Below, in pieces: positions 1-9,030 of a stretch of DNA of 38,409 bases. Position 1 is the first letter of the stretch, and each line of letters begins with the position of its first letter. Source of the DNA: Rhodothermaceae bacterium (lineage in GTDB: Bacteria > Bacteroidota > Rhodothermia > Rhodothermales > Bin80). Made by a program: the position numbers and the translations under genes. Below the pieces are notes generated by a model. It was given only the letters and a program-made list of their open reading frames with translations, ran no database searches and was not told where the DNA came from. The stretch is taken from assembly GCA_009841335.1 (NCBI GenBank), contig VXLY01000066.1, positions 1-38,409 of the forward strand. Reading direction: 5' to 3'.

Positions 1-51
1 AGATCTACACGCGAAAGATCGTCGGCAGCGTCAGATGTTTATTAGATACAG
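1..51. other. Illumina Nextera/P5 adapter sequence at contig end
   Basis: Bases 1-10 match the end of the P5 flow-cell adapter. Bases 11-18 (gcgaaaga) sit where an 8-nt i5 index belongs. Bases 19-51 match the 33-nt Nextera transposase end at 30 of 33 positions by eye, with mismatches at 39, 43 and 47, each a t in this window. The order P5 tail, index, transposon end is that of a Nextera library molecule, so this is not genomic DNA. On the minus strand it supplies the false last residues and the stop codon of the amidase reading frame. The comparison uses the adapter sequence from memory. Confidence 0.95.
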
Positions 52-1273
52 GTACGGATGTTGGGGCGAACCAGTCGTAGTAAGTAGACAACTCTGTGTT
101 TTCGATCCGGCGAGGATAGCCATCTGAAAGCTTGAACGGCAGGACGGCTGTTGTAGGAGTCAGCAAAAAATCAACTTCTTTGAACACCCTTCGGAAAGTC
201 CGCCAAACTTCATCAACAATGCGCTCCGCGTCTGCTAAATCCAGAGCGCCGTAATTAAGCGCTTCGCTGAGGTTTTGGGTCAGTTGTTCGCCTGCTGCCT
301 CAGGTTCGTTCAATCTGCTCCTATGAACAGCCAGCAGATGGTGCGCACGAAGGACGGCAAATGCGCGAGGAGCTTCCAATAAGTTCAGGTCCACGGATTT
401 AACTGATATACTCCGGGATTTGAAGGAGTTGATAGCTGAGCGGCAAGTAGCGGCAACGACGGGGGCAGGTTCAAGGTCGGTGAGGTGATCACAATACCCA
501 AGTCGTATGTTTGTTTTCAGTTCTGGTGTTTCAAAACCAGAATGATGGGCAGGATACTGTAGTGGTCTTGCGTCATAAGACCCAGCAACAGCTCGCATGA
601 AGAGACTGACATCCCCCGCAGTTCGGCCAAGTCCTCCCGCCACTGAAAGGCGATCCCACAAGAAGCTTTCTGAATCCTCGGGAATGATTCCCGGAGAGGG
701 TCGCAATCCTACAATGCCACAAAATGATGCGGGCATCCGGAGAGAACCACCCAGATCTGTACCATCTGCAAGGGCAACCATGCCTGTCGCGACCGCTACC
801 GCCCCGCCTCCGGTAGATCCCCCTGGGGACCGTGTAGTGTCCCATGGATTACGGGTTGATCCGAATACCGCATTGGTGGTCTCACCTCCAACAGCAAAAG
901 CAGGGGTATTGGTTTTTCCCAGAATGAGTGCGCCGGCAGCTTTAAGTCGGGCAACAATTTCCGCATCCCGTTCAGGAACGTGATCACGATACGCCGATGA
1001 GCCATAAGTCGTGCGCAGCCCACGCGTGTCTGTAGTATCCTTGATACCAACGGGAAGCCCGTACAGGAGGCCCGTCGGAGGCCGGGTTTCGAGTGTGCGA
1101 GCTTCCTCTAACACCCGGTCATTGAGGGTGACGATCGCATTGAGCTCAGGATTGAGTTTCTCATATACGGTAAGGCAGGCACGGGTGAGCTCAACGGGCG
1201 ACAGTCTGCGTTCCCGCAATGCTCTCTGGAGGGTTGTTGCCGGGAGACAGGCGATGTCTATGCCTTCACACAC
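52..1273 (-). CDS. Amidase signature family hydrolase, 3' truncated
   Basis: This is an amidase-signature enzyme, a family that hydrolyses C-N bonds in amides and includes GatA. The Ser-cisSer-Lys triad is visible: Lys78 in GLPVGIKDT, cis-Ser153 in GGSTGGG, and the nucleophile Ser177 in GTDLGGSLRMPA. Substrate cannot be read from sequence. The GatA role is unlikely because no gatB or gatC lies nearby. The frame stays open to a stop at 5-7, but its last 15 or so residues (reading VSNKHLTLPT and on) come from adapter bases 1-51, so the true C-terminus, probably several dozen residues, is missing. The start is GTG, three bases after the ricT stop, which suggests translational coupling in a holB-ricT-amidase operon. 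Confidence 0.9.
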
Positions 1274-1276
1274 GAG

Positions 1277-2233
1277 TCAAGTGCGTTGCTTTTTGACGGG
1301 ATACTCGATCTCCTCAAGTGAAAACTCTTCAACAAAATGCTTATCTAATCGGACCCGAACCGTTCGCGAAAATATGTTTCTGTCAATTACTTTCCCAATC
1401 CCGTTCGCTGTGGAAACGCGCGTATGTTTTCGCGGGAAGGATTTGAGCGTTTCCATATAGTGTTCAAGTTCGTAATTGAGGCAGCATTTGAGCTGTCCGC
1501 ATCTTCCCAGCAGTTGTTCTTCAGAAATGTAGGATTGCGTCTTTCTTGCAGAGTGGATCGATACGGGGGGCATTTGACGCATCCATGAGGAGCAGCAGAG
1601 TTCACGGCCGCACACCCCGAGGCCTCCTATCCGTGCGGTTTCTTCACGAGGTCTCAGACGACGAAAATCTACACGTGTCTCGAAATGTTTTCTGAGATCG
1701 CCGATAACCGGTCCCAAAGGGAGTTTCTTTTGTGTGGAAGTATAGAAAATTGAAAGCCGTTTCCGATCAAACTGCCATTCTGAATCCACCACCTTGAGTT
1801 TGACTTGTTTCTTTCGGATAATTTTTCTTGCAGTAGCTAAGGCATCCTTTTCGGAAGCCTTGTTTTTCAAATGTATATTTCGGTCGTTGGAAGAGGCTAG
1901 GCGAAGAATTTGGTGATAATTCAGGTGCTCTTTCGCGTGAAGGTGCAGGAGCTCGCCAGTCAGTGAAACTTGTCCATAATCCAGACCGCGTTGCTCAGAA
2001 ACGATCACGTCGTCACCTGCCCGAAGGGGGATGTGACGTTTGTTTCTATAGATTTTTCTTCGACGCCCCTTGAATGCCACTTGAACCAAGTCGCATTGAT
2101 CTCGGCCAGGATCTTTTGAAGATTTTGGTAACCAGTCAAAAATCTGAACGGACGGGCAGCTGTCGTTACAGCCGCCATACCCTACCAAGGTGCTGCCGCT
2201 ACACCCACAAGCTCCGTTTGAGCCACATGCCAT
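1277..2233 (-). CDS. ricT: PSP1-domain protein, RicT/YaaT family
   Basis: This is a PSP1-domain protein. In Bacillus the homologue RicT (YaaT) joins RicA and RicF in an Fe-S-containing complex that promotes RNase Y-dependent mRNA maturation; the Bacteroidota role is less clear. The C-terminal half carries the family Cys motifs GVCGRELCCSSW and GRCGQLKCCLNYE. The first 26 residues hold five more cysteines (3, 9, 11, 22 and 26 from the chosen ATG), followed by QIFDWLPK, an arrangement I recognise from Bacteroidota homologues. I chose the ATG at 2233; an in-frame TTG lies two codons upstream at 2239. holB lies upstream on the same strand, the neighbour order also found in Firmicutes, which supports the assignment. 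Confidence 0.9.
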   Translation of the reverse strand: MACGSNGACGCSGSTLVGYGGCNDSCPSVQIFDWLPKSSKDPGRDQCDLVQVAFKGRRRKIYRNKRHIPLRAGDDVIVSEQRGLDYGQVSLTGELLHLHAKEHLNYHQILRLASSNDRNIHLKNKASEKDALATARKIIRKKQVKLKVVDSEWQFDRKRLSIFYTSTQKKLPLGPVIGDLRKHFETRVDFRRLRPREETARIGGLGVCGRELCCSSWMRQMPPVSIHSARKTQSYISEEQLLGRCGQLKCCLNYELEHYMETLKSFPRKHTRVSTANGIGKVIDRNIFSRTVRVRLDKHFVEEFSLEEIEYPVKKQRT

Positions 2234-2356
2234 AATCAACCCGATTACTCAATCGGCATTTACGCCTCGCACCATACAACGTTCATACGCAAGCTGTTGA
2301 GATATGCAGTGACAGGTTGGTTTTCGATATTTGTAGGCTTCAAAAGAAGTGCTTGG

Positions 2357-3529
2357 TTATGCCTGAAAGTCATTTTGTGGGGTTGTGAGGGACTTGAATA
2401 GCATACCGCTATGCGGGCCGCGCATGGCTTGCCCGAGGTTGGATGACAGGTTAATAAGAAGCAACGTTGTATTTACATTCGATTCGGTGAGCAGCCGGGC
2501 TTCTTCAATAAGGCGAATCATTGCATCCAGGTCTGCATTTTCCAAGTTTCCACAGAACTTGGCAATCTCAACCTGCTTATCCTGGTTAACAATTGGGGCG
2601 TTTTCTCCAACTGTTCGGTAGAGTGAAACATCACGCATCCAACCCAGGAGCAGTTCAAGTAGATTCTTGATACGGTTTCGACCGGCCTGATTTAACTCCT
2701 CAACAAGTGCCATTTTTGGACCGATCTTTTGCGTAAATGCAAGACGGAGAAAGTCGAGAATTCGTTCACGATCATACCTCAGGTCTTCATTCTCAGCGAG
2801 TTCCACTGCACGGGAATAGGAACCATTAGATATATTCGCTACAGTTGCGGCGAGGTGTGCATCTATGTTTTTGCGCTCTTGCAGTGCTTGGGCGATGACA
2901 TCTATGGCAAGCCTGTCAAATGATATGTGTTGGCAACGAGACAGAATAGTTGGCAACAGTAAATTTTTGCGGCGAGTAAGTGTGATAAATACTGTATCCG
3001 GCCCCGGCTCTTCGAGCAATTTTAGAAAAGCATTAGCCGCTTGTTCGTTGATCGTGTGTATATCAAGAATAATCGCAATCCGATAACGACCCTGCTGAGG
3101 GCGCATAATCATTTTGTTGCGTAACTCTAGATTAATTCTTTCGATGGAGTAGAATGGCTGCTTGAGAGATTTGGGGGCGTTTTTTCGGTTCAATGAAGGG
3201 GCACGGATGAAGTCTGCAATAGCATATTCATCCTGGGATAGTAATGCTAAACGTTCGGCAACATCCTCGGGGTCAGCGTCACTTGGCTGTGGCATCATTA
3301 CTTGGATATCGGGATGCCGGAACTTTAGTGCCCATTGACAGGACTGGCAGGATGCATCATCATGGCAACCTGTACATTGTAATACCCGCGCAAGCGCTAG
3401 CGCAGTCGCAAGTTTGCCTACACCATCAATACCGTGAAACAGATAAGCATGAGCCACACGTTCCGCGGCAACGCTGTTTTTCAACAGTTCAATGACTTTT
3501 TCCTGCCCGATGATATTGCTCCAGTGCAT
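2357..3529 (-). CDS. holB: DNA polymerase III delta' subunit
   Basis: Delta' is the AAA+ clamp-loader subunit that helps place the sliding clamp on DNA during replication. The N-terminus (WSNIIGQEKV, then HAYLFHGIDGVGK) is typical. The P-loop at residues 33-39 is followed by Leu instead of Ser/Thr, fitting delta', which generally does not hydrolyse ATP. Cys52, 55, 61 and 64 form the zinc module. LLEEPGPDTVFI and the LSRCQ motif (SRC type) follow. The length of about 390 residues suits the family. I chose the ATG at 3529; a TTG three codons upstream (3538) also fits, and neither has a clear Shine-Dalgarno site. The gene leads a minus-strand run into ricT and the amidase. Confidence 0.92.
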   Translation of the reverse strand: MHWSNIIGQEKVIELLKNSVAAERVAHAYLFHGIDGVGKLATALALARVLQCTGCHDDASCQSCQWALKFRHPDIQVMMPQPSDADPEDVAERLALLSQDEYAIADFIRAPSLNRKNAPKSLKQPFYSIERINLELRNKMIMRPQQGRYRIAIILDIHTINEQAANAFLKLLEEPGPDTVFITLTRRKNLLLPTILSRCQHISFDRLAIDVIAQALQERKNIDAHLAATVANISNGSYSRAVELAENEDLRYDRERILDFLRLAFTQKIGPKMALVEELNQAGRNRIKNLLELLLGWMRDVSLYRTVGENAPIVNQDKQVEIAKFCGNLENADLDAMIRLIEEARLLTESNVNTTLLLINLSSNLGQAMRGPHSGMLFKSLTTPQNDFQA

Positions 3530-3620
3530 GTCTACCAACCCAAGTTGGGTATCTTGGTACCCCGGCTTGGTTTGGTGGTTGCAACCAGTCCTGGATAAGA
3601 TCAGTTGAAGTCAAGTGCTC

Positions 3621-3694
3621 GGCGTGGTAGCTCAGCAGGTTAGAGCGTGCGACTCATAATCGCAAGGTCGAGAGTTCGAGTCTCTCCCACGCCA
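3621..3694 (+). tRNA. tRNA with CAT anticodon (elongator Met, or Ile2)
   Basis: A full cloverleaf can be drawn. The 7-bp acceptor stem pairs ggcgtgg (3621-3627) with ccacgcc (3687-3693), with discriminator A at 3694. The anticodon stem pairs tgcga (3648-3652) with tcgca (3660-3664) around loop ctcataa, giving anticodon CAT at 3655-3657. The T stem pairs gagag with ctctc around ttcgagt. CCA is not encoded. The paired first acceptor base argues against the initiator. Elongator Met and lysidine-modified Ile2 share this anticodon and cannot be separated here. It is divergent from holB and convergent with the GroES-like gene. Confidence 0.95.
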
Positions 3695-3761
3695 CTTTCG
3701 CCGTCCTCCTCAATTTAACAGGCTACGGGCAGTATGCTGGTTGAGCGGCAGGTCTGGGTGG

Positions 3762-4151
3762 TTACGGCGTGTCGGTATCAAGAAGCTCGCCGATGATGTC
3801 TTCGTGATCCGGTCTGATCAGTACGAGTATAGCGTGATGGGGCACGATCATGTACTTGGTGCGCTTGTAGGTAAACTCAATCGTTTCCTTACGCTGGTAG
3901 AAAGCCCGGTCCCCCACCTCTGCCTGAAGGGGCAGGTATCTTCCGATTGTTTTCGGCTCGGCCCAGGGTTCATTTTCGGAATAGTCTGGGTTCGGGATCA
4001 GGTGACCGGGGCCTACCATTTCCACTACACCAGATCCAATCCGATCTCGTTCGGCAACAGAGGCGGGCAGAACAAGTCCTGATTCTGTCTGTTGTTCACC
4101 AAGGTCGGGTTTGATCAAAACGCGATCTCCAACAACGATTAGCTGTGACAT
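3762..4151 (-). CDS. GroES-like co-chaperonin family protein
   Basis: The 129-residue product has the Cpn10 fold pattern: VVGDRVLIKPD at the start, ESGLVLPAS (mobile-loop region), GVVEMVGPG, then a GDR and YMIVPHHAILVLI ending like GroES. Canonical GroES has about 95 residues; this one has an insertion rich in Pro, Glu and Trp after the GPG turn and a short acidic tail. There is no groEL in the window, so it is probably not the main GroES of the cell but the extra GroES-family protein found in Bacteroidota. It starts 18 bp after the symporter stop on the same strand and is probably co-transcribed. Whether it binds GroEL cannot be told from sequence. Confidence 0.8.
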   Translation of the reverse strand: MSQLIVVGDRVLIKPDLGEQQTESGLVLPASVAERDRIGSGVVEMVGPGHLIPNPDYSENEPWAEPKTIGRYLPLQAEVGDRAFYQRKETIEFTYKRTKYMIVPHHAILVLIRPDHEDIIGELLDTDTP

Positions 4152-4169
4152 TCGTGAGTGTATAGCTGA

Positions 4170-5954
4170 TTAAGACGACGAGGAGAAAGTTTGTCTCAAG
4201 TAGAGCGTTGAAACCACCGCAACGGCCAGTACGACGATACCGGGCAAAATATTCCCCAGGATCAGATAACCGGTTGTAAACAGGCAGGCGTATACTACTA
4301 TAACACCAGCCGCCCATTGGCGAATCATGGTGCTTATCGTGGCGTCTGGATGAATGTCTGGATACAGTGTCGCAACGGAAGTCCAGCCGGGACCGGCCGG
4401 ACGTACAAGTTTGTAAAACTTTTCAAGTGTGGACTGATCCGTTGGCTTGGTTAAAAAGGTTGCCGTCAGCCATAACGCAGTTGTGAGTCCGACCACAACA
4501 AACAGATTGGAGGGGAAGGGGGCCTGAAGTCCGGGAATAGGCACTCCGATCAGCGTCATCAGAACCAGCAAAATGGGAGCCAAGGTTGCGACGAGTTCAC
4601 TCCATGCGTTGATTCGCCACCAGTACCATCTGAGGATCAGAACAGTGCCTAATCCAGCAGATGCGGTCAGGATCAGTGTCCAGGCCTGACTGATAGATTC
4701 CAGCTGCGTGGCCAGGAGAATGCTCAGGAATCCCACCGCGAAAGTAAATACGCGCCCGACACGTACATAATGGCGTTCGCTCCTGTCCGGTTTTATAAAT
4801 CTTCGCCAGCAGTCGTTTACAAGATAGGAGACTCCCCAGTTCAGTTGCGTCGAAATAGTACTCATGAAAGCTGCCAGAAATGCGGCAAAAACCATTCCAA
4901 GTACACCAACAGGTAGCACATCCCGCATAACCAGCACAAAGCCTTCCCGTGAGTCCACCAAGTTAGGATACAGAACCAGAGAGGCCAAGGCAACAATGAT
5001 CCATGGCCATGGCCGGATGCAATAGTGGGCTATCGTGAATAGCAGGGCAGAATAGGTGGCATCGCGCTCGCTGCTAGTTCCCATCATGCGTTGCGCGTTG
5101 TATCCGCCGCCACCCGGCTCAGCGCCTGGATACCAGCTGCTCCACCACTGAATGCCAATAAAAGCCACGAACGCGGGAATAGACAATGCGAAGGCTGCTG
5201 CGGCTCCAGCTGTTTCTCCAAAGGTCGGGAAAAATCGAAAAGTTTCAACCGGTAACTGTGACTTAAGACCGGCAATTCCACCAACTTCAGGTACTCGAAG
5301 AACGAATATGGCCATCAGGACTGATCCGGCCATAGCCAATATGAATTGCATGACATCTGTAACAGCGACACCCCATAAGCCAGACAGGAGCGCAAAAATA
5401 GATACCAATATCACCAGCCCACTGACCACAACGAGCGCCGCGCTTATCGTCAAATTTCCAACAACAAACGCGGTCTGCCCGAAAATAGTCAGGTCAGGCC
5501 ACAATACCTTTATCGCAGTTTCCATAGCAAGAGAAACCCATCCGATGATCACGACATTGAGCAGTAAACCAAAGTAGACTGCCTTGATACCTCGGAGCCA
5601 GGCTGCAGCTCGTCCGGCATAGCGAACCTCCACAAATTCGACATCGGTCTGAATCCCACACCGTCGCCACAGCCGTGCAAAGAAGAATACCGTCAGCATT
5701 CCACCAAAGGCAAAATTCCACCAGAGCCAATTGCCGGCTATACCATTTTCCGCAACAAGCTCAGTTACGGCCATTGGGGTGTCGGCTGCGAAGGTTGTAG
5801 CCACCATGCTTATCCCAGCCAGCCACCAGGACATGCGTCGTCCGCTCAGGAAGAATTCTGATGTATTGCGTCCAGCACGCTTGGAATAGTAGATGGCTAT
5901 GCCGGCAACAACGAGAAAGTAGAGGTAGACAATCCCCCAGTCAATTAATGTCAT
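4170..5954 (-). CDS. Sodium:solute symporter (SSS) family protein
   Basis: This 594-residue inner-membrane protein belongs to the sodium:solute symporter family (SGLT/PutP/PanF fold). It opens with a hydrophobic helix (WGIVYLYFLVVAGIAIYYS), then the family motif SEFFLSGRRMSWWLAGISMVATTFAADTP. More than ten further hydrophobic segments follow to the C-terminus. The long, Trp-rich loop around residue 270 (WWSSWYPGAEPGGGGYNAQRM) resembles members from Bacteroidota annotated as sugar or generic solute carriers, so substrate is open. The ATG at 5954 opens directly onto the first helix. It lies upstream of the GroES-like gene with an 18-bp gap. Confidence 0.88.
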   Translation of the reverse strand: MTLIDWGIVYLYFLVVAGIAIYYSKRAGRNTSEFFLSGRRMSWWLAGISMVATTFAADTPMAVTELVAENGIAGNWLWWNFAFGGMLTVFFFARLWRRCGIQTDVEFVEVRYAGRAAAWLRGIKAVYFGLLLNVVIIGWVSLAMETAIKVLWPDLTIFGQTAFVVGNLTISAALVVVSGLVILVSIFALLSGLWGVAVTDVMQFILAMAGSVLMAIFVLRVPEVGGIAGLKSQLPVETFRFFPTFGETAGAAAAFALSIPAFVAFIGIQWWSSWYPGAEPGGGGYNAQRMMGTSSERDATYSALLFTIAHYCIRPWPWIIVALASLVLYPNLVDSREGFVLVMRDVLPVGVLGMVFAAFLAAFMSTISTQLNWGVSYLVNDCWRRFIKPDRSERHYVRVGRVFTFAVGFLSILLATQLESISQAWTLILTASAGLGTVLILRWYWWRINAWSELVATLAPILLVLMTLIGVPIPGLQAPFPSNLFVVVGLTTALWLTATFLTKPTDQSTLEKFYKLVRPAGPGWTSVATLYPDIHPDATISTMIRQWAAGVIVVYACLFTTGYLILGNILPGIVVLAVAVVSTLYLRQTFSSSS

Positions 5955-6533
5955 GTTTGCGTGATGATCTACCGTGACAGGAAGTTAGTCGAAAAAATTG
6001 AAGATCTTCCATTGCGGATTCTGGTGCTGCAATGTAAGCATTTCGTAATGCACATCCAGTTCATCGTGGTCACTTACTGTCTGGACCGAGCATACGCTGT
6101 ATTGTCACCGGACAAGCAATCTTTGATGTCCGCTGTGAGAATCCAGACTCTAGCAAAATCCTAGCAAGCCGATTCATTGGAACTCCTGCGGAAGTAATCG
6201 CTCCACGCAAGCCGTCCTCGAATCGGGATGCGTGATTTCGACTACATTGATGGAGTGTCGTTTCTCCACCTTTTTATTGATGTCCTATAGTGTATTCAGG
6301 AGTGGTTTACGAAATCTCGAGCGAGTTCTGGAAGCTGTTCCCTCATCTTGTGCAAGGGGAGGGCAAGGTCCACCTTTCGTGCGGACCTTCATCCATTGGT
6401 AAGGATGTCGCACTGGGTGTACTTGGGAATGGCAAACCCCGCTCTCAAGAAAGGAAGCAAGAGTGCTTTGCTAGAGCATAATTCCCACTTCCCCGCCGAC
6501 CCGTGCAAACACGAACAATGTCCAGGAATTGCG
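5955..6533. other. 579-bp stretch without a convincing gene
   Basis: The stretch lies upstream of the symporter (minus strand) and downstream of the ABC permease (minus strand). Open frames here are under 101 codons, overlap one another and resemble no family I know. A 7-bp inverted repeat (aaggtcc at 6365-6371, ggacctt at 6383-6389) lacks a T-run. The octamer CCTATAGT occurs at 6284-6291. The symporter promoter is presumably near 5955-6100, but I cannot place it. Confidence 0.5.
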
Positions 6534-7361
6534 TCACAGGTCTCGCTTACGCAGATTCAGAAGCGAGAGTCCGAGAAGTACCACAATGTAGGCCAGCGCA
6601 ACGATCACGTGAATCCCAATATCAGGGCTCCCGAGAGGTACAAGATCTAGTTCAGGGCGCATAGGGTTCATCTCCAACAGCTCTGCGGGATAGTAGGCCA
6701 GATTGTCCCCAAGGTTCTCGACCACCTTAAACGGAAGAAACTCCATCGCGTCGCGTAAAGTCCTGCTTCCAATTCGGAGCGTCAGCAAGGGGATAATTCC
6801 TTCGACAATAATGTACAGGAACAGGACACCTAACGCCGATCCTGAAGAGCGGAGGTATGTCGAGAGCACCAGGCCGAAGCTTCCATAGATCAGCATGCCA
6901 AGGGCAATTCCGCCCATGTAGCTGAGATCATTAGGCCGAAAAATAGCGGAGCCACTCTCGCCGGGGCTAAACATCGTACTACTGACGCCGACCAGCACGG
7001 CCACTGCCATGAAGAGCAGGACGAGTCCGGCAAGCAAGATGACCTTTCCCGTGAAGAACTGCTCCTTGCTGAGCCCGTCAATTATGTTCTGGCGTGCAGT
7101 GCGCCACGAGAATTCTGGGGCGAAGAGCAGGATCATCAAAATGGCGGTAAAGAGCGGTCCGAACCCGGATACGGCGCCCAGAATATCTGGCCATCTCTCC
7201 GGCAGGGTAAAGTCCACATCTGGAATAGTACTGGCCATGTAGATCCCTATGACTGCACGAATCACGGTGAACAGGCCGAACGCACCAATGGCCACCCAGA
7301 AGATTCGCCGTTTGGCCGCCTTAAGCCATTCGATTCGCAAAAGAATAGTCAGAATATTCAT
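6534..7361 (-). CDS. ABC-2 type transporter permease
   Basis: This 275-residue membrane protein is the permease half of an ABC-2 exporter. It begins LLRIEWLKAAKRRIFWVAIGAFGLF, the usual short cytoplasmic helix leading into the first membrane span, and shows about six hydrophobic segments (near residues 21-43, 66-85, 113-135, 150-175, 178-200 and 245-268). It ends in a basic tail (LRKRDL). Its start overlaps the stop of the ATPase gene by four bases (7358-7361), so the two are coupled and form one transporter. Substrate is unknown; such pairs commonly export drugs, lipids or peptides. Confidence 0.87.
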   Translation of the reverse strand: MNILTILLRIEWLKAAKRRIFWVAIGAFGLFTVIRAVIGIYMASTIPDVDFTLPERWPDILGAVSGFGPLFTAILMILLFAPEFSWRTARQNIIDGLSKEQFFTGKVILLAGLVLLFMAVAVLVGVSSTMFSPGESGSAIFRPNDLSYMGGIALGMLIYGSFGLVLSTYLRSSGSALGVLFLYIIVEGIIPLLTLRIGSRTLRDAMEFLPFKVVENLGDNLAYYPAELLEMNPMRPELDLVPLGSPDIGIHVIVALAYIVVLLGLSLLNLRKRDL

Positions 7362-8365
7362 GCCGCGAGCCCCGTCATTGAATCCGTGGTTTCCCCGGTT
7401 GCGTCTATGAAGACCTCTTCCAGGCTTGGCTGGTGCGGTGCCAGCAGGGACAAGTATATTCCCCGCTCCGAGAGATAGCGTGTCACGCTTGCCAGATCAC
7501 CCGAGTCCAGTGCAACGACAATGCCATCGTCGGTCCTGCGGACCGATGTGGCGTCTGGATAGGCTTCCATTGCGCCCGCGAGGACTTCAATATCCTCCGA
7601 ACGAAGCAATACAGCATTCCCTTCTCCCACCATCTCCGCCACCGGCCCCCACTTAATTATTCGCCCATCGCGAATGATGGCGACGTGGGAACATGTACGC
7701 TCGACTTCCACAAGCAGATGACTCGACAGGAATATTGTCTTGCCGCGCTTGGCAAGAGTGTGAATAATCTTGCGGATTTCCCTGATCCCCTGTGGATCGA
7801 GCCCGTTGGAAGGCTCGTCAAGGACAATCAGCTCGGGGTCGTTTAACATGGCAGCCGCGAGCGCTAGCCGCTGCTTCATCCCTTGCGAGTAGGTCTTGAA
7901 CCGGTGCTTCGCGCGGCGGGACAGTCCGACGAGCGCTAGGCACTCCTCAATGCGGGACCGATTCACTCCTTTGATTGCCGCAACAATACGCAGATTATCA
8001 CGACCGCTCATGTATGGGTAGAAGTTTGGCGTTTCCAGCGTGGCGCCGACTCGAGCTCGTGCGGCATTGAGCCCTCTGGAATCGGAATTGCCAAACAAGC
8101 GGAAGCTGCCGCCCGTTGGCATGATGATGCCCACGAGCATCCCGATGGTGGTTGTCTTACCGCTCCCGTTGGGGCCGAGGAAGCCGAATACCTGGCCCTG
8201 TTTTACGGCGAAAGAAATCCGGTCCACGGCCAGAACCGATTTCTTGGCGCGCATTCCGTAGCGCTTGGTCAGGTCAAGTGTCTGGATCACATTCACACTC
8301 GTAGAGGCTTGGTCTTGCAAGTCCGTATCAGGAGTGCTCACCGACAAATTATCCATTGTAATCAA
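7358..8365 (-). CDS. ABC transporter ATP-binding protein
   Basis: This is the nucleotide-binding subunit that drives the adjacent permease. Walker A is GPNGSGKT at residues 64-71, the signature is YSQGMKQ (variant of LSGGQ) at 159-165, Walker B is ELIVLDE at 178-184, and the D-loop (SNGLDP) and switch His (FLSSH) follow. The C-terminal extension of about 90 residues is usual for ABC-2 drug/lipid exporter ATPases. I kept the TTG start at 8365 because AGGAAG lies 8 bases upstream of it, whereas the ATG three codons later (8356) would be too far from that site. The first 25 residues before the core are Ser/Thr/Asp-rich and unlikely to be structured. Confidence 0.9.
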   Translation of the reverse strand: MITMDNLSVSTPDTDLQDQASTSVNVIQTLDLTKRYGMRAKKSVLAVDRISFAVKQGQVFGFLGPNGSGKTTTIGMLVGIIMPTGGSFRLFGNSDSRGLNAARARVGATLETPNFYPYMSGRDNLRIVAAIKGVNRSRIEECLALVGLSRRAKHRFKTYSQGMKQRLALAAAMLNDPELIVLDEPSNGLDPQGIREIRKIIHTLAKRGKTIFLSSHLLVEVERTCSHVAIIRDGRIIKWGPVAEMVGEGNAVLLRSEDIEVLAGAMEAYPDATSVRRTDDGIVVALDSGDLASVTRYLSERGIYLSLLAPHQPSLEEVFIDATGETTDSMTGLAA

Positions 8366-9030
8366 CGACGAGACTTCCTATAGTTGCAGGGATCAAATGT
8401 TTATCCATAGAACGTCGGTTTGCATTAAGGCCTATAAATTCAGATGAGATTGCCGTGCTCCAGGCTAACTGGCGAAATTGTAGCGGTCGCTACCGCATCA
8501 GCGAACAACCGCACAGAACCGTTACCATTGCTAACCATTATTCAGTTTTATAACTCTATCCGACTAACTACTCTTTGCCGCAAGCGGTAAAAGATACATG
8601 GATTCTTCATATAAATGAACTTCCGCGCCCGCATGGTCAAAAGCAGCAAGGCTCGACCCGGCCAATATCCATGGAACGGGGAATATACCTTTCTTAGTGG
8701 AGCCAATCCCAAAACCGAGGATCGCAGCCGCGTTTTGCTTCGCCAATACACGGTTTTACTTATCGAAATCCCAGTTAGGACGAATGTTATGGTTCGTTTA
8801 TGACAACACTTAAGCGGTGTGGGAATCTGTACGGGCGACTCCGCCGACTATATGGGATGATTACAGTGCAGGACGAAACGAGCAAGCATTCGGTCTGCCA
8901 ATGGATCTATGACATGGTGCATGCTGGCGGACTAGGGCATGTTCAAGCGTGTGTATCAAGCAACGAGCCGCTACCTAAGTGCGTACACAGCACCATACGT
9001 GAATCAATCCTATAGTATTTCCAAGGGGCC
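8366..9030. other. 665-bp stretch without a convincing gene
   Basis: This lies between the divergent ABC exporter and Dph6-like genes, so it must hold at least two promoters. Small frames (for example 8564-8746 minus, 60 codons, and 8800-9015 plus, 71 codons) resemble nothing I know. CCTATAGT occurs at 8377-8384 and again at 9009-9016, each close to a flanking gene start (the copy at 8377 reads ACTATAGG towards its gene). I see no RNA gene or transposon ends. Confidence 0.5.

Noticed and set aside
6365..6389. 7-bp inverted repeat as terminator of the ABC operon
   Set aside because: It lies 145 bp beyond the permease stop and has no T-run on the minus strand.
6290..6650. Plus-strand small ORFs overlapping the ABC permease end
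   Set aside because: They overlap each other, have no known domain, and one runs antisense into a well supported gene.
8564..8746. Small minus-strand ORF of 60 codons (MAKQNAAAILGFG start)
   Set aside because: No family likeness and it overlaps another frame of similar size; codon choice and position give no support.
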